DNA from: Adlercreutzia sp910585575
Lineage (GTDB): Bacteria > Actinomycetota > Coriobacteriia > Coriobacteriales > Eggerthellaceae
Strand: one strand, 5' to 3'
Assembly (NCBI RefSeq): GCF_951801035.1
Contig: NZ_CATOKT010000007.1
Length of the DNA: 64,000 nucleotides
Of the stretch, positions 1 to 8,259 are shown in pieces. Numbering within the stretch: position 1 is the first letter of the stretch; each line of letters starts with the position of its first letter. The notes beneath the pieces were generated by a model. That model worked only from the letters and a program-made list of their open reading frames with translations. It had not been told where the DNA came from and made no database searches. Made by a program: the position numbers and the translations under genes.

Positions 1-925
1 AATGCACCGAGCGGTCGTCGTAGCGCACTTTGATGGCAATAGTGCGCCCGGTAAGCCCTTTGCGCCGCAGACGTCGGCCCACCTTGGCCGCGATGGTGGC
101 CAGGGCGGCTTCGATGCTTTCCCGATCAGTGAGGTCCTCAGCGAAGGTGACCTCGTTGGATACCGACTTCACCTCGTCATCGACGACAACGGGGGAACGG
201 TCGGCCCCTAGGGCCCGCTCGCGCATCATCTCGCCGTTCTTGCCGAAGACGCGCTTGAGCAGGGCCGTGTCAGCGGCAGCCAGGTCGCCCAAGGTACGAA
301 TGCCGTGGGCCTTGAGCACCTTCTCAGCGGCAGCTCCCACACCGCTCATGGTGCGCACGGGCAGCGGTGCCAGAAAGGCCTGCTCGGTGCCAGGATACAC
401 CACCGTCAGGCCGCGGGGTTTGTCGCGATCGGAGGCAATCTTCGCTACGGACTTGCTGACCCCGACGCCGATGGAGCAGGTGACGCCTAGGGCAGCGACG
501 CGATCCTGGATGCGTCGGGCAATGGCCACGGGGTGCTCGGTGTTGACCGCGGTGGGACTCACGTCCATGAACGCCTCGTCGATGGAAACCTGCTGCACAT
601 GGGGCGTCTCGTCGCGCAGGATGGCCATGATGGCAGCCGATACTTCGCGGTAGCGGTGAAAATGGCCCCGGGTCCAAATGGCTTCGGGGCACAGCTGGCG
701 CGCCAGGGCCGAGGCCATGGCGCTGCGCACGCCGAAGGCCCGAGCTTCGTAGGAACAGGTGGACACCACGCCGCGCGCATCGGCATCGCCGCCCACAATG
801 ACGGGTTTGCCGCGCCAAGCGGGGTGATCGAGCTGCTCAACTGAGGCGAAGAAGGCGTCCAGGTCCACCAGCAGGATGGCCGGGCCCTCCCAGGGAGGGA
901 GCAGTATGTTCTCGCTATCGCTCAT
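1..925 (-). CDS. dinB: DNA polymerase IV (DinB), 3' end beyond window
   Basis: Y-family translesion polymerase that copies past damaged template bases. About 308 codons are present; the C-terminal little-finger end lies beyond the left edge of the window. Seen: the N-terminal catalytic motif VDLDAFFASVE near residue 20, the GGDADARGVVSTCSYEAR nucleotide-binding stretch, the second catalytic motif SIDEAFMD near residue 115, and a helix-hairpin-helix region (TMSGVGAAAEKVL). ATG at 925 was chosen because the protein begins just before the first conserved motif, as usual for DinB. A LexA-type box lies 32 bases upstream, so SOS control is likely. Confident of family; DinB rather than a UmuC-type homologue is inferred from motif spacing. 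Confidence 0.93.
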   Translation of the reverse strand, partial: MSDSENILLPPWEGPAILLVDLDAFFASVEQLDHPAWRGKPVIVGGDADARGVVSTCSYEARAFGVRSAMASALARQLCPEAIWTRGHFHRYREVSAAIMAILRDETPHVQQVSIDEAFMDVSPTAVNTEHPVAIARRIQDRVAALGVTCSIGVGVSKSVAKIASDRDKPRGLTVVYPGTEQAFLAPLPVRTMSGVGAAAEKVLKAHGIRTLGDLAAADTALLKRVFGKNGEMMRERALGADRSPVVVDDEVKSVSNEVTFAEDLTDRESIEAALATIAAKVGRRLRRKGLTGRTIAIKVRYDDRSVH

Positions 926-956
926 GAGCGCATTGTAGCGCACCGCTGCAGAACAT

Positions 957-970
957 AAAACATCTGTTCT
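957..970 (-). promoter_or_regulatory. LexA (SOS) box upstream of dinB
   Basis: On the minus strand the site reads AGAACAGATGTTTT, matching 12 of 14 positions of the Gram-positive/actinobacterial LexA box CGAACRNRYGTTYG with an intact GAACnnnnGTT core. It lies 32 bases upstream of the dinB start. lexA itself is in this window, so the regulator is present. Confidence 0.7.
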
Positions 971-983
971 GAATGGATGACGT

Positions 984-1009
984 AAAAAAGGGCGGCTCGG
1001 TAGCCGCCC
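984..1009 (-). terminator. Rho-independent terminator of degV
   Basis: Minus strand: stem GGGCGGCT / AGCCGCCC with a 4-base loop followed by six T residues, 20 bases after the degV stop codon. Confidence 0.85.
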
Positions 1010-1029
1010 CGACAGGCTAGAAAAAAGTC

Positions 1030-1902
1030 TTAGCGCTCGCTGGCCAGGAAGAACAGGGCCATGGTGCCCGGGCCCGAGTGGGCGCCAATCACTGGGTCTA
1101 CGTAGTTGATGACAATGTCGGTGACGCCGAAGCGCTCGCGCACCAGATCGGCCACGTACTGCGCATCCTCGAGGCAATCGCCGTGGCTGATGAACACCGT
1201 CTGCTCGGCCACGGGGGTGTTGGCCGTCTGCTCCATGTGGTCGACCAGGGCCTTGAGCGACTTCTTGCGCCCGCGCACCTTCTCTAGGGGAATGAGGTGC
1301 CCCTCGTCGTCCACGTGCATGACCGGCTTGATGTTGAGCAGGGTGCCGGCCCAGGCGCTGGTGCGCGACACGCGGCCGCCGCGGAACAGGAACATGAGAT
1401 CGTCCACGGTGAACCAGTGGGCCAGATGGAGCTTATGCTCTTCCACCCAGTCGCGTACTTCTTGGATGGAGGCGCCCTCGTTGCGCTTACGGGCGGCATA
1501 GTACACCAGCAGGCCCTCGCCCATGGAGGCCGCCAAGGTGTCCACGCCCATGACGGTGCGATCGGGGTACTGGTCGGCCAGCTCTGCCAAGATGAGCTCG
1601 ATGGCCTGATAGGTGCCGGAAAGCCCACTGGAAAAGCCCAGGTACAGAACGTCCTGGCCCTCTTTCAGCAAGCCCTCGATAAGCTCGCGGGAGGCTTTGA
1701 GGTTCGGCAGCGAGGTAGTGATGACCTTGCCCTCGCGCATCATGGTATAGAACTGGGAAAGGTCGGTTTTCTCGCCCTTCAGGTAGCTTTGGAACTCCTG
1801 ACCGTCTACCATGAAGGTGAGAGGCAGAATGTGCAGGTCAAGCTCGTCAATGAGCTCTTCGGTAAGGTTGGATGATGAATCGGTGACGATGGCGAAGGCC
1901 AT
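1030..1902 (-). CDS. DegV family fatty-acid-binding protein
   Basis: DegV proteins bind a single fatty acid and in Gram-positives supply it to fatty acid kinase (FakB role). The 290-residue product has the usual family length. It opens with AFAIVTDSSSNL (typical DegV N-terminus), then TTSLPNLKASRELI and SSGLSGTYQAIEL in the lipid-binding fold, and ends with HSGPGTMALFFL. An upstream ATG at 2193 is open in frame, but the start at 1902 is preceded by GAGAGGAG and matches the family N-terminus, so it is preferred. It is single-gene, with its own terminator, and divergent from ileS. Fatty-acid specificity cannot be read from the sequence. Confidence 0.9.
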   Translation of the reverse strand: MAFAIVTDSSSNLTEELIDELDLHILPLTFMVDGQEFQSYLKGEKTDLSQFYTMMREGKVITTSLPNLKASRELIEGLLKEGQDVLYLGFSSGLSGTYQAIELILAELADQYPDRTVMGVDTLAASMGEGLLVYYAARKRNEGASIQEVRDWVEEHKLHLAHWFTVDDLMFLFRGGRVSRTSAWAGTLLNIKPVMHVDDEGHLIPLEKVRGRKKSLKALVDHMEQTANTPVAEQTVFISHGDCLEDAQYVADLVRERFGVTDIVINYVDPVIGAHSGPGTMALFFLASER

Positions 1903-2099
1903 GGTCGCTCCTCTCGGACGATGGGGCGCTGCTGCGTTTCTTGGATCTGGCGGTATTCTACTCCAAAGGTCGACGGAAACCGCCGAGGGCACGCGATCCC
2001 GAGCGGCCTTGAGACGAACCTGTAACGATTGCCTGTGCCATCGGCGCGGATTTTCCGCGCACCCTGGGCGCAATGGTGGTTTGCGTGGGGTGCTTGCTT

Positions 2100-2141
2100 T
2101 ATACTTTACCAGTTGCAAACAAGGGGATGCCTGGGCATCCC
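2100..2141 (+). promoter_or_regulatory. Candidate ileS promoter and leader hairpin
   Basis: TATACT at 2100-2105 is a good -10 hexamer, with only a weak -35 (TGGTTT) 17 bases upstream. About 20 bases downstream is a perfect hairpin, GGGATGCC (2124-2131) / GGCATCCC (2134-2141). No T-tract follows and no T-box signature is visible, so its role is unclear. Confidence 0.4.
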
Positions 2142-2185
2142 TGCCATAGAACATCGTTGGAAGAAGAACCGAAGAGGGAGTGAAC

Positions 2186-5032
2186 GTGGCCACCAGTTAC
2201 AAAGACACCATGAACCTGCCCGAGACCGATTTCCCCATGCGCGGCAATCTGCCCCAGAACGAGCCGAAGCGCTTGGAGAAATGGCAGCAGGAGGATCTGT
2301 ATCATCGCGTCCTGGAGAAGAACAAGGACGGCAAGCCCTTCATCCTGCATGACGGGCCGCCCTATGCCAACGGCCCCATCCACATCGGTCACTCCTTCAA
2401 CAAGATCCTCAAGGACTTCGTCGTGAAAAGCCACGCCCAGCGCGGCTACTTCACGCCCTATGTGCCCGGCTGGGACTGCCACGGCCAGCCTATCGAGCAC
2501 ATGGTGGAAGTTACCTTGGGGCCCGAGAAGATGGCCGAGATCTCCCAGCCGGAGCTGCGCAAAGCCTGCCGCGAGTGGGCGGAGCGCTTCGTGGACATCC
2601 AGCGCGAGGGCTTCAAGCGCCTGGGCGTGAACGCCGAGTGGGACCGTCCCTACCTCACCTTCATTCCCAACTACGAGGCCGGCAACGTGGAAATCTTCAA
2701 GGACCTGTACCTGAAGGGCTCCATCTACCGCGGCCGCAAGCCCATCCACTGGTGCACCCATTGCCACACGGCCCTGGCCGAGGCGGAAATCGAATACGGT
2801 GACGAGGTGTCCCCCTCCATCTACGTGAAGTTCAAGCTCGACGCTGTGCCGGGCATCTTCGAGGCCAACGGGGCCGCGGGCGATGCCTACGTGCTCATCT
2901 GGACCACCACGCCCTGGACGCTGCCGGCGAACACCGCCGTGTCCCTGGCGCCCGACGCCGACTATGTCATGGTGCAGGTGAATGGCGACAACCTGGTCAT
3001 GGCGAAAGAGCTGGTGGAGACGGTGGCCGAGGTGGCCGGCTGGGAGGATTACGGCTTCGTGTCCGATGCCGCCGGCGAGCCGGTGACCATCAAGGGCAAG
3101 CAGCTCTTCGGCCTTACCTACACTGCTCCCATCCGCCACGACATCAAGGGCACCGTCATCTACGGCGACCACGTCACGCTCGACACGGGCACCGGTGCCG
3201 TGCACACGGCCCCCGGCCATGGCCAGGACGACTACCTGGTGGCCCTGGAGTTCGATATTCCGCTGCTCATGCCCGTGGACGACAACGGCGTGTTCACCGA
3301 CGAAGCGGGTCAGTTCGCGGGCCTGTCTACCGATGAGGCCAACCCGGTCATCATCGACTGGCTGCGCGAGCAGGGCACCCTGGTGGCCGAGAAGAAGATC
3401 AACCACTCTTACCCGCACTGCTGGCGCTGCCACGAGCCCGTCATCTTCCGCGCTACGGACCAGTGGTTCGTGTCCATGGACAAGAACTCCCTGCGCGAGG
3501 ATGCCCTGCGCGCCATCAACACCGAGGTAACCTGGGTGCCGGCCTGGGCGAAGAACCGCATCGGCGCCATGGTGGCCGACCGTCCCGACTGGTGCATCTC
3601 ACGTCAGCGAAGCTGGGGCGTGCCCATTCCCGTGTTCAAGTGCGCGAAGTGCGGCAGCACCGTGGCCACCGAGGAAACCTTCGACGCGGTCATCGAGCTC
3701 TTCAATACGAAGGGCGCCGATGCCTGGTTCACCGAGGCGCCCAGCGAGTACCTGCCCCGCGGCACCAAGTGCGAAGTGTGCGGCTGCACCGACCTGGTGC
3801 CCGAGAAGGACATCCTCGACGTATGGTGGGAGTCCGGTGTCAGCCACACCAGCGTGTGCCGCCACCGCTCCGAGGAGGACGGCCTGCGCTTCCCGGCTGA
3901 TATGTACCTGGAGGGCTCTGACCAGCACCGCGGCTGGTTCCAGTCCTCGCTGCTCACTTCCATCGGCGCCTACGGCGTACCGCCCTACAAGTCGGTCATG
4001 CACTGCGGCTTCACCGTTGACGAAGAGGGCCGCAAGATGTCCAAGTCCCTGGGCAACGGCATCGATCCGGTGGAGATGTGCGACAAGTTCGGTGCGGATG
4101 TTCTGCGCCTGTGGGTGTCTTCCTGCGATTACTCCCAGGACGTGTCCATTTCCGAGGGCATTCTGAAGCAGGTGTCCGACGCTTACCGTCGCTTCCGCAA
4201 CACCTTCCGCTTCCTGCTGGGCAACTTGAACGATTTCGGTCCCGAGAACATGGTGGAGTCCTGGGACGAGCTTGAGCCGCTCGACCAATGGGCCCTCGTG
4301 CGCTTGACCGAGGTACTCGCCGAAGTGGAGGCGGGCTACGAAAACTACCGTTACAACGGTGTCTACCGCACGCTCTATGAGTACGTAAACGAGCTGTCTT
4401 CGGTGTACATGGATGTCACGAAGGATCGTCTCTACGCCGAGGCGCCGAACTCGCCGCGCCGCCGCGCCGTGCAGACGGTGCTCATGAACATCCTCGAGGT
4501 GCTGGTGCGCGTTATGAGCCCCATCCTGTCGTTCACCGCCGACGAGGTGTGGGAGTGCTACCCGCCGGCGTTCCGCAACCTGCCCGGCCGCGAGGAGTCG
4601 GTACAGCTGGCCGGCTGGCCCGCGCTGCGCGACTTCGCCCCCGCTCTTCCTGCCGATGCCGGCGAGCAGGTGGCGGCTTTCGGCGAGATGATGGCCGTGC
4701 GCGAGGTGGTCACCAAGGCGCTGGAAGATGCCCGTAACGATAAGATCATCGGCAAGAGCCAGGAGGCGGCTCTTGTGGTAACGGCGCCAGCTGGCGTGGT
4801 GGCCACGGCATCCGCCTTCGACCCGGCGGTGTTCGAGGAGCTCTTCATCGTAGCCTCCGTAGCCTTCCGGGAGGGCCCCGATGAGGAAGTGACCATAGAG
4901 GTTTCGGTGGCCGAGGGCGAGAAGTGCCCGCGCTGCTGGAACATCCGCACCTTGGGCGGCAACGAGCATCACCCCGACGTCTGCGAGCGCTGTGGCAACG
5001 CCCTGGACGCTCTGGGTTTCGAGGCGGAATAA
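2186..5032 (+). CDS. ileS: Isoleucyl-tRNA synthetase
   Basis: Charges tRNA-Ile with isoleucine in the cytoplasm. The 948-residue protein is of bacterial IleS length. Class I signatures are clear: HIGH at residues 66-69 (GPIHIGHSF) and KMSKS at 617-621 (GRKMSKSLGN). The editing CP1 domain lies between (WTTTPWTLPANTAVS, TGTGAVHTAPGHG). A C-terminal zinc-binding domain begins near residue 914 (CPRCWN...CERC). GTG at 2186 is preferred over GTG at 2180 because the GAAGAGGG ribosome site abuts 2180 but is well spaced for 2186. lspA starts immediately after the stop codon, so the two are co-transcribed. Confidence 0.97.
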   Translation: MATSYKDTMNLPETDFPMRGNLPQNEPKRLEKWQQEDLYHRVLEKNKDGKPFILHDGPPYANGPIHIGHSFNKILKDFVVKSHAQRGYFTPYVPGWDCHGQPIEHMVEVTLGPEKMAEISQPELRKACREWAERFVDIQREGFKRLGVNAEWDRPYLTFIPNYEAGNVEIFKDLYLKGSIYRGRKPIHWCTHCHTALAEAEIEYGDEVSPSIYVKFKLDAVPGIFEANGAAGDAYVLIWTTTPWTLPANTAVSLAPDADYVMVQVNGDNLVMAKELVETVAEVAGWEDYGFVSDAAGEPVTIKGKQLFGLTYTAPIRHDIKGTVIYGDHVTLDTGTGAVHTAPGHGQDDYLVALEFDIPLLMPVDDNGVFTDEAGQFAGLSTDEANPVIIDWLREQGTLVAEKKINHSYPHCWRCHEPVIFRATDQWFVSMDKNSLREDALRAINTEVTWVPAWAKNRIGAMVADRPDWCISRQRSWGVPIPVFKCAKCGSTVATEETFDAVIELFNTKGADAWFTEAPSEYLPRGTKCEVCGCTDLVPEKDILDVWWESGVSHTSVCRHRSEEDGLRFPADMYLEGSDQHRGWFQSSLLTSIGAYGVPPYKSVMHCGFTVDEEGRKMSKSLGNGIDPVEMCDKFGADVLRLWVSSCDYSQDVSISEGILKQVSDAYRRFRNTFRFLLGNLNDFGPENMVESWDELEPLDQWALVRLTEVLAEVEAGYENYRYNGVYRTLYEYVNELSSVYMDVTKDRLYAEAPNSPRRRAVQTVLMNILEVLVRVMSPILSFTADEVWECYPPAFRNLPGREESVQLAGWPALRDFAPALPADAGEQVAAFGEMMAVREVVTKALEDARNDKIIGKSQEAALVVTAPAGVVATASAFDPAVFEELFIVASVAFREGPDEEVTIEVSVAEGEKCPRCWNIRTLGGNEHHPDVCERCGNALDALGFEAE

Positions 5033-5623
5033 GTGACTGACCAGCAGAGAACAACGCCGTCGCACCAGCGGGAGGGGAGTGGGACGCCCCTCCCTGCGAC
5101 GGGCGGCGCATCGAGTCTTCGCCGCCGAAACGCTGCCATTTTCGTGCCTCTTGTGGTGCTGTGGTTTGCCCTCGATATGGCCACGAAAGCCTATTTCAAC
5201 GGGTTTACCGTGGGCCAGGTGGTGGCGGGTCCCTTCCTGGGGTTGGTGCAGTTCCGCTTGGTGCACAATACGGGCGCGGCGTGGGGTATGTTCGACGACT
5301 CCACCTTTGCCCTGGGCGTCATGTCCACCGTGGTGTGCGTGGCGTTGACGGTATACCTCTTCACGGCGGGCAAGCGCGCCTCGGTCGTGGAGACGGTGGG
5401 TCTCGCTCTTATCGTTGCGGGCGGTCTGGGGAATGCCCTTGATCGGTTTACCTTGGGCTATGTCGTGGACTTCATCGATACCGTATTTATCAATTTCCCC
5501 ACCTTCAACGTGGCTGACATCGGCGTAACCTGCGGATTCGTCATCTTCTTTGTTGGCATGTTCTGGTCTATGCGGGGCTCTCGTGCCGAAGAGGAGCCTG
5601 CAGACCCACCGGCGGCTTCGTAG
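5033..5623 (+). CDS. lspA: Lipoprotein signal peptidase (signal peptidase II)
   Basis: Membrane aspartyl protease that cleaves the signal peptide of diacylglyceryl-modified prolipoproteins. 196 residues with four predicted membrane helices. Family signatures are NTGAAWGMF, GNALDR (D137), VVDFID (D146) and FNVADIG (D162); D146 and D162 correspond to the catalytic pair. About 35 polar residues precede the first helix, longer than in E. coli LspA. GTG start directly abuts the ileS stop codon. Substrates in this window include the Tat lipoprotein at 8260-9933 and the lipoprotein at 34815-35411. Confidence 0.95.
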   Translation: MTDQQRTTPSHQREGSGTPLPATGGASSLRRRNAAIFVPLVVLWFALDMATKAYFNGFTVGQVVAGPFLGLVQFRLVHNTGAAWGMFDDSTFALGVMSTVVCVALTVYLFTAGKRASVVETVGLALIVAGGLGNALDRFTLGYVVDFIDTVFINFPTFNVADIGVTCGFVIFFVGMFWSMRGSRAEEEPADPPAAS

Positions 5624-5714
5624 GCGCCGAATTGTTGCGAGCGCCAGACTGCCGTTCGCACGTATCACCTATTCGAGCGATGAGACCAACGAACCTCAAG
5701 GATAGAATGGACCT

Positions 5715-6773
5715 ATGCAACGCTCCTTATGCCATATCGTAGCTGCCGAAGATGCCGGCAGCCGTCTTGACGCCCTTTGCGCGGCGCGAGGTCTCTATGC
5801 CAGTCGCTCGGCAGCCGCGCGCGCCATCGAGGAGGGCCGTGTGTTCGTGAACGGCCAGACGGTGTCGAAGAAGCATGCGGTGGCTGCCGGGGATACCGTC
5901 GTCTACGAGGTGGACGACGAGCCCGAGTCCGTGGTGGTCTATGGCGAGCCCATCGATTTGGATGTGCGCTTCGAGGACGACGACATGCTGGTGATTTCCA
6001 AGCAGGTGGGCCTGGTGTGCCATCCTTCCGTGGATCATTCCCACGGCACGTTGGTGAATGCCCTTATTTGGCATTGCGGCGAGGAGAACCTCTGCAACGT
6101 GCAGGGAGAAGAAGCCGATCGCCTGGGCATCGTCCATCGCCTCGACCGCGACACCTCGGGGCTCATGCTGGCCGCGAAGACCAACCTGGCGGGCGAGGAA
6201 CTCATGGCGCAGATCCAGGACCGCGCTGTGGATCGCCACTACATTGCCCTGGTGCACGGCATTATGGCCCACGACACCGGCATGATCGACGCGCCCATTG
6301 CCCGTTCGGCCAACGAGCGCACGCGCATGGCCGTGCGCGATGTGCCCTCGGCGCGGGAGGCCATTACCACCTTCCGGGTGCTGGAGCGCTTCGAGCACGG
6401 CCCGCGCGATGACGGCTACAGCCTTATCGAGTGCAAGCTGTTCACGGGACGCACCCATCAAATTCGCGTGCACATGCAGTACACGAAGCATCCCATTGTG
6501 GGCGATCCGGTGTACAACGCCCACGGCCCGCGGGATGCCCGTGCCCAGCTGGGGCTCGAGCGCCAATTCCTGCACTCCTACAGCATTGCCTTCGAGCACC
6601 CGGTAACGGGGGAGCCGCTCTCCTTCGCCGACAACTTGCCGCGGGATTTGCAGGAGGCCCTCGATAGCTTGGCTCCGCGTTCGCTGGGAAAAACCGAAGC
6701 GGGGCGCGAGGTGGCCACTCTTATGGCGTCCGCTCCCACCCCGTCCGTGGAAGGCCAGGTATTCCATGACTAA
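5715..6773 (+). CDS. rluD: RluA/RluD family rRNA pseudouridine synthase
   Basis: Isomerises uridine to pseudouridine in large-subunit rRNA. 352 residues. An N-terminal S4 RNA-binding domain (SRLDALCAARGLYASRSAAARAI region, residues ~15-75) precedes the catalytic domain. The catalytic aspartate is D144 in HRLDRDTSGLML, and the motif GRTHQIRVHMQ follows. The target uridine cannot be decided between RluA, RluC and RluD types; the S4 domain favours RluC/RluD. A -10-like TAGAAT ends only 6 bases before the ATG, so the message may be leaderless or nearly so. The 3' end overlaps hemH by 8 bases. Confidence 0.9.
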   Translation: MQRSLCHIVAAEDAGSRLDALCAARGLYASRSAAARAIEEGRVFVNGQTVSKKHAVAAGDTVVYEVDDEPESVVVYGEPIDLDVRFEDDDMLVISKQVGLVCHPSVDHSHGTLVNALIWHCGEENLCNVQGEEADRLGIVHRLDRDTSGLMLAAKTNLAGEELMAQIQDRAVDRHYIALVHGIMAHDTGMIDAPIARSANERTRMAVRDVPSAREAITTFRVLERFEHGPRDDGYSLIECKLFTGRTHQIRVHMQYTKHPIVGDPVYNAHGPRDARAQLGLERQFLHSYSIAFEHPVTGEPLSFADNLPRDLQEALDSLAPRSLGKTEAGREVATLMASAPTPSVEGQVFHD

Positions 6774-7959
6774 ACGTGCGCGTCGCAAGAACAAGGCCCT
6801 GGCCGCCCCGAAAATCGGTGTCATTATTGCGAACACGGGCACGCCGGCGGCTCCTACGCCCAAGGCCGTGAAGAAGTACTTGGGGCAGTTCCTTATGGAT
6901 CGGCGCATCTGTCCCATGCCGCGGCCCATATGGTGGTGCCTGCTCCATACCGTTATCCTGCGCAAGCGCGCCAAGGCTTCGGCGGCCAAGTACGAGGAAA
7001 TCTGGATGCCCGAAGGGTCGCCGCTGAACGTCATTTACCGCTCGCTCGAACGCGGGCTGAACGAGTATTACGCCGAACGCGGCCTTCCGGTGGAAGTGCG
7101 CGCAGGTATGAGCTACGGCAAGCCCTCGCTCAAGCAGGCTGTTAAGGAGCTGAAGCAAGCGGGCTGCACGCAGCTCGTGGTGCTTCCCATGTATCCCCAA
7201 ACGGCCTACTCGACGGTGGGCTCGGTTACCGATGCGCTGCACAAGGCCGTGCGCCGTGCGCGGTGGAAGCATCCGGTAGAGGTCATCGAAGGCTACAGCG
7301 AGGACGCTGTCTACGTGCGCGCCATTGCCGCCTCCGTTCGCAATGCCGGCTTCCGTGAAGATTCCAACGATCGCCTTCTGTTCTCGTTCCACTCCATTCC
7401 GCTCAAGGACATCGAGGCGGACGACACCTACGAGCTGCAGACGGGGGCAACCAGCTTGGCCGTGGCCGGTGAGCTCGGCCTCGATCGGCGCCGGTGGACC
7501 ATCAGCTACCAAAGCCGTTTCGATAAGGGTCGCACGTGGCTCTCGCCCTTCACCCGGCCCACGCTGGTGCGCCTGGCCCAGGCCGCCGAGCCTGGCAGCC
7601 GCTTGTTCATAGTGTGCCCCAACTTCTCGGTGGACTGCCTGGAGACGCTCTACGACATTCCCTACGAGCTGGAGCCGTTGTATCGGGCGGCGCTGGCCGG
7701 CGACTTCGTCGATGCTGATGAAGAGCCCGGTGCCTTGGAGAATACGGGAAAAACCGTAGCCTCCTGCCATGAAGAGGCCCATCGCGACGTTTTCCGCACG
7801 AAGCGCCGCCAGCAGGCCGCCGAGGACTACCTGCGCGGCAACCACGCCCGGCAGGAGATCGAGGATGACTTCATCTACGTGCCGTGCCTCAACCGCTCCC
7901 GCGCCCATGTGCGCGTGCTCACGCACCTGCTGGCTCCCCATGTGGGAGACGAGGCATAA
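6766..7959 (+). CDS. hemH: Ferrochelatase
   Basis: Inserts Fe2+ into a porphyrin in the last stages of heme synthesis. 397 residues. Opens with KIGVIIANTGTP, has the metal-site histidine H209 in FSFHSIPLKD, then YQSRFDKGRTWLSPFTRPT, and the conserved glutamate E293 in CPNFSVDCLETL. These motifs resemble the proteobacterial (E. coli) type more than Gram-positive coproporphyrin ferrochelatases; that comparison is from memory of the families. There is a C-terminal extension of ~60 residues, rich in charged residues, ending in a CLNRSRAHVRVLTHLL stretch. Overlaps rluD by 8 bases, so translation is probably coupled. A hexanucleotide repeat begins immediately after the stop codon. Confidence 0.92.
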   Translation: MTKRARRKNKALAAPKIGVIIANTGTPAAPTPKAVKKYLGQFLMDRRICPMPRPIWWCLLHTVILRKRAKASAAKYEEIWMPEGSPLNVIYRSLERGLNEYYAERGLPVEVRAGMSYGKPSLKQAVKELKQAGCTQLVVLPMYPQTAYSTVGSVTDALHKAVRRARWKHPVEVIEGYSEDAVYVRAIAASVRNAGFREDSNDRLLFSFHSIPLKDIEADDTYELQTGATSLAVAGELGLDRRRWTISYQSRFDKGRTWLSPFTRPTLVRLAQAAEPGSRLFIVCPNFSVDCLETLYDIPYELEPLYRAALAGDFVDADEEPGALENTGKTVASCHEEAHRDVFRTKRRQQAAEDYLRGNHARQEIEDDFIYVPCLNRSRAHVRVLTHLLAPHVGDEA

Positions 7960-7961
7960 GT

Positions 7962-8060
7962 CTGAGCTCGATTCTGAGCCTAAGCCTGGGCCTAAGCCTG
8001 ATCCCAAGTCCAAGTCCAAGTCCAAGTCCAAGTCCAAGTCCAAGTCCAAACCCAAGTGCT
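7962..8060. repeat. Hexanucleotide (CAAGTC) tandem repeat after hemH
   Basis: Seven perfect CAAGTC units fill 8005-8046, with degenerate 6-base units on both sides (7962-8004 and 8047-8060). The tract begins just after the hemH stop. The repeat is a multiple of three, so every frame through it encodes a dipeptide repeat (Lys-Ser, Ser-Pro, or Asp-Leu on the other strand), but no frame has a plausible start and ribosome site. Probably non-coding. Confidence 0.9.
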
Positions 8061-8142
8061 CGTCGTAAGTGCATGTCTGCACGTGCCGAGCGCGGATCGC
8101 TATGCCGTTGTTCGCTCGGAGCAGCTTTCCCCTCGCAGCAAA

Positions 8143-8162
8143 AGGAGCCCCGAAGGGCTCCT
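8143..8162 (-). terminator. Terminator of the flavoprotein gene
   Basis: Stem AGGAGCCC / GGGCTCCT with a TTCG loop on the minus strand, followed by TTTTG. A second perfect hairpin, CCAGCGGAT / ATCCGCTGG (8173-8199), lies between it and the gene. The remainder of the 300-base gap between hemH and this gene holds only the hexamer repeat. Confidence 0.8.
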
Positions 8163-8259
8163 GAAGGTGCTGCCAGCGGATTGGGAGGGTATCCGCTGGC
8201 AAGCCGAAGTTGGTGCGTTGGAGCGAGCGAAGGTGCTCGCCGAGCGCTATGGGCGCTGC

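Noticed and set aside
2099..3433. Long minus-strand frame opposite ileS
   Set aside because: Shadow frame; the plus strand has the HIGH and KMSKS motifs.
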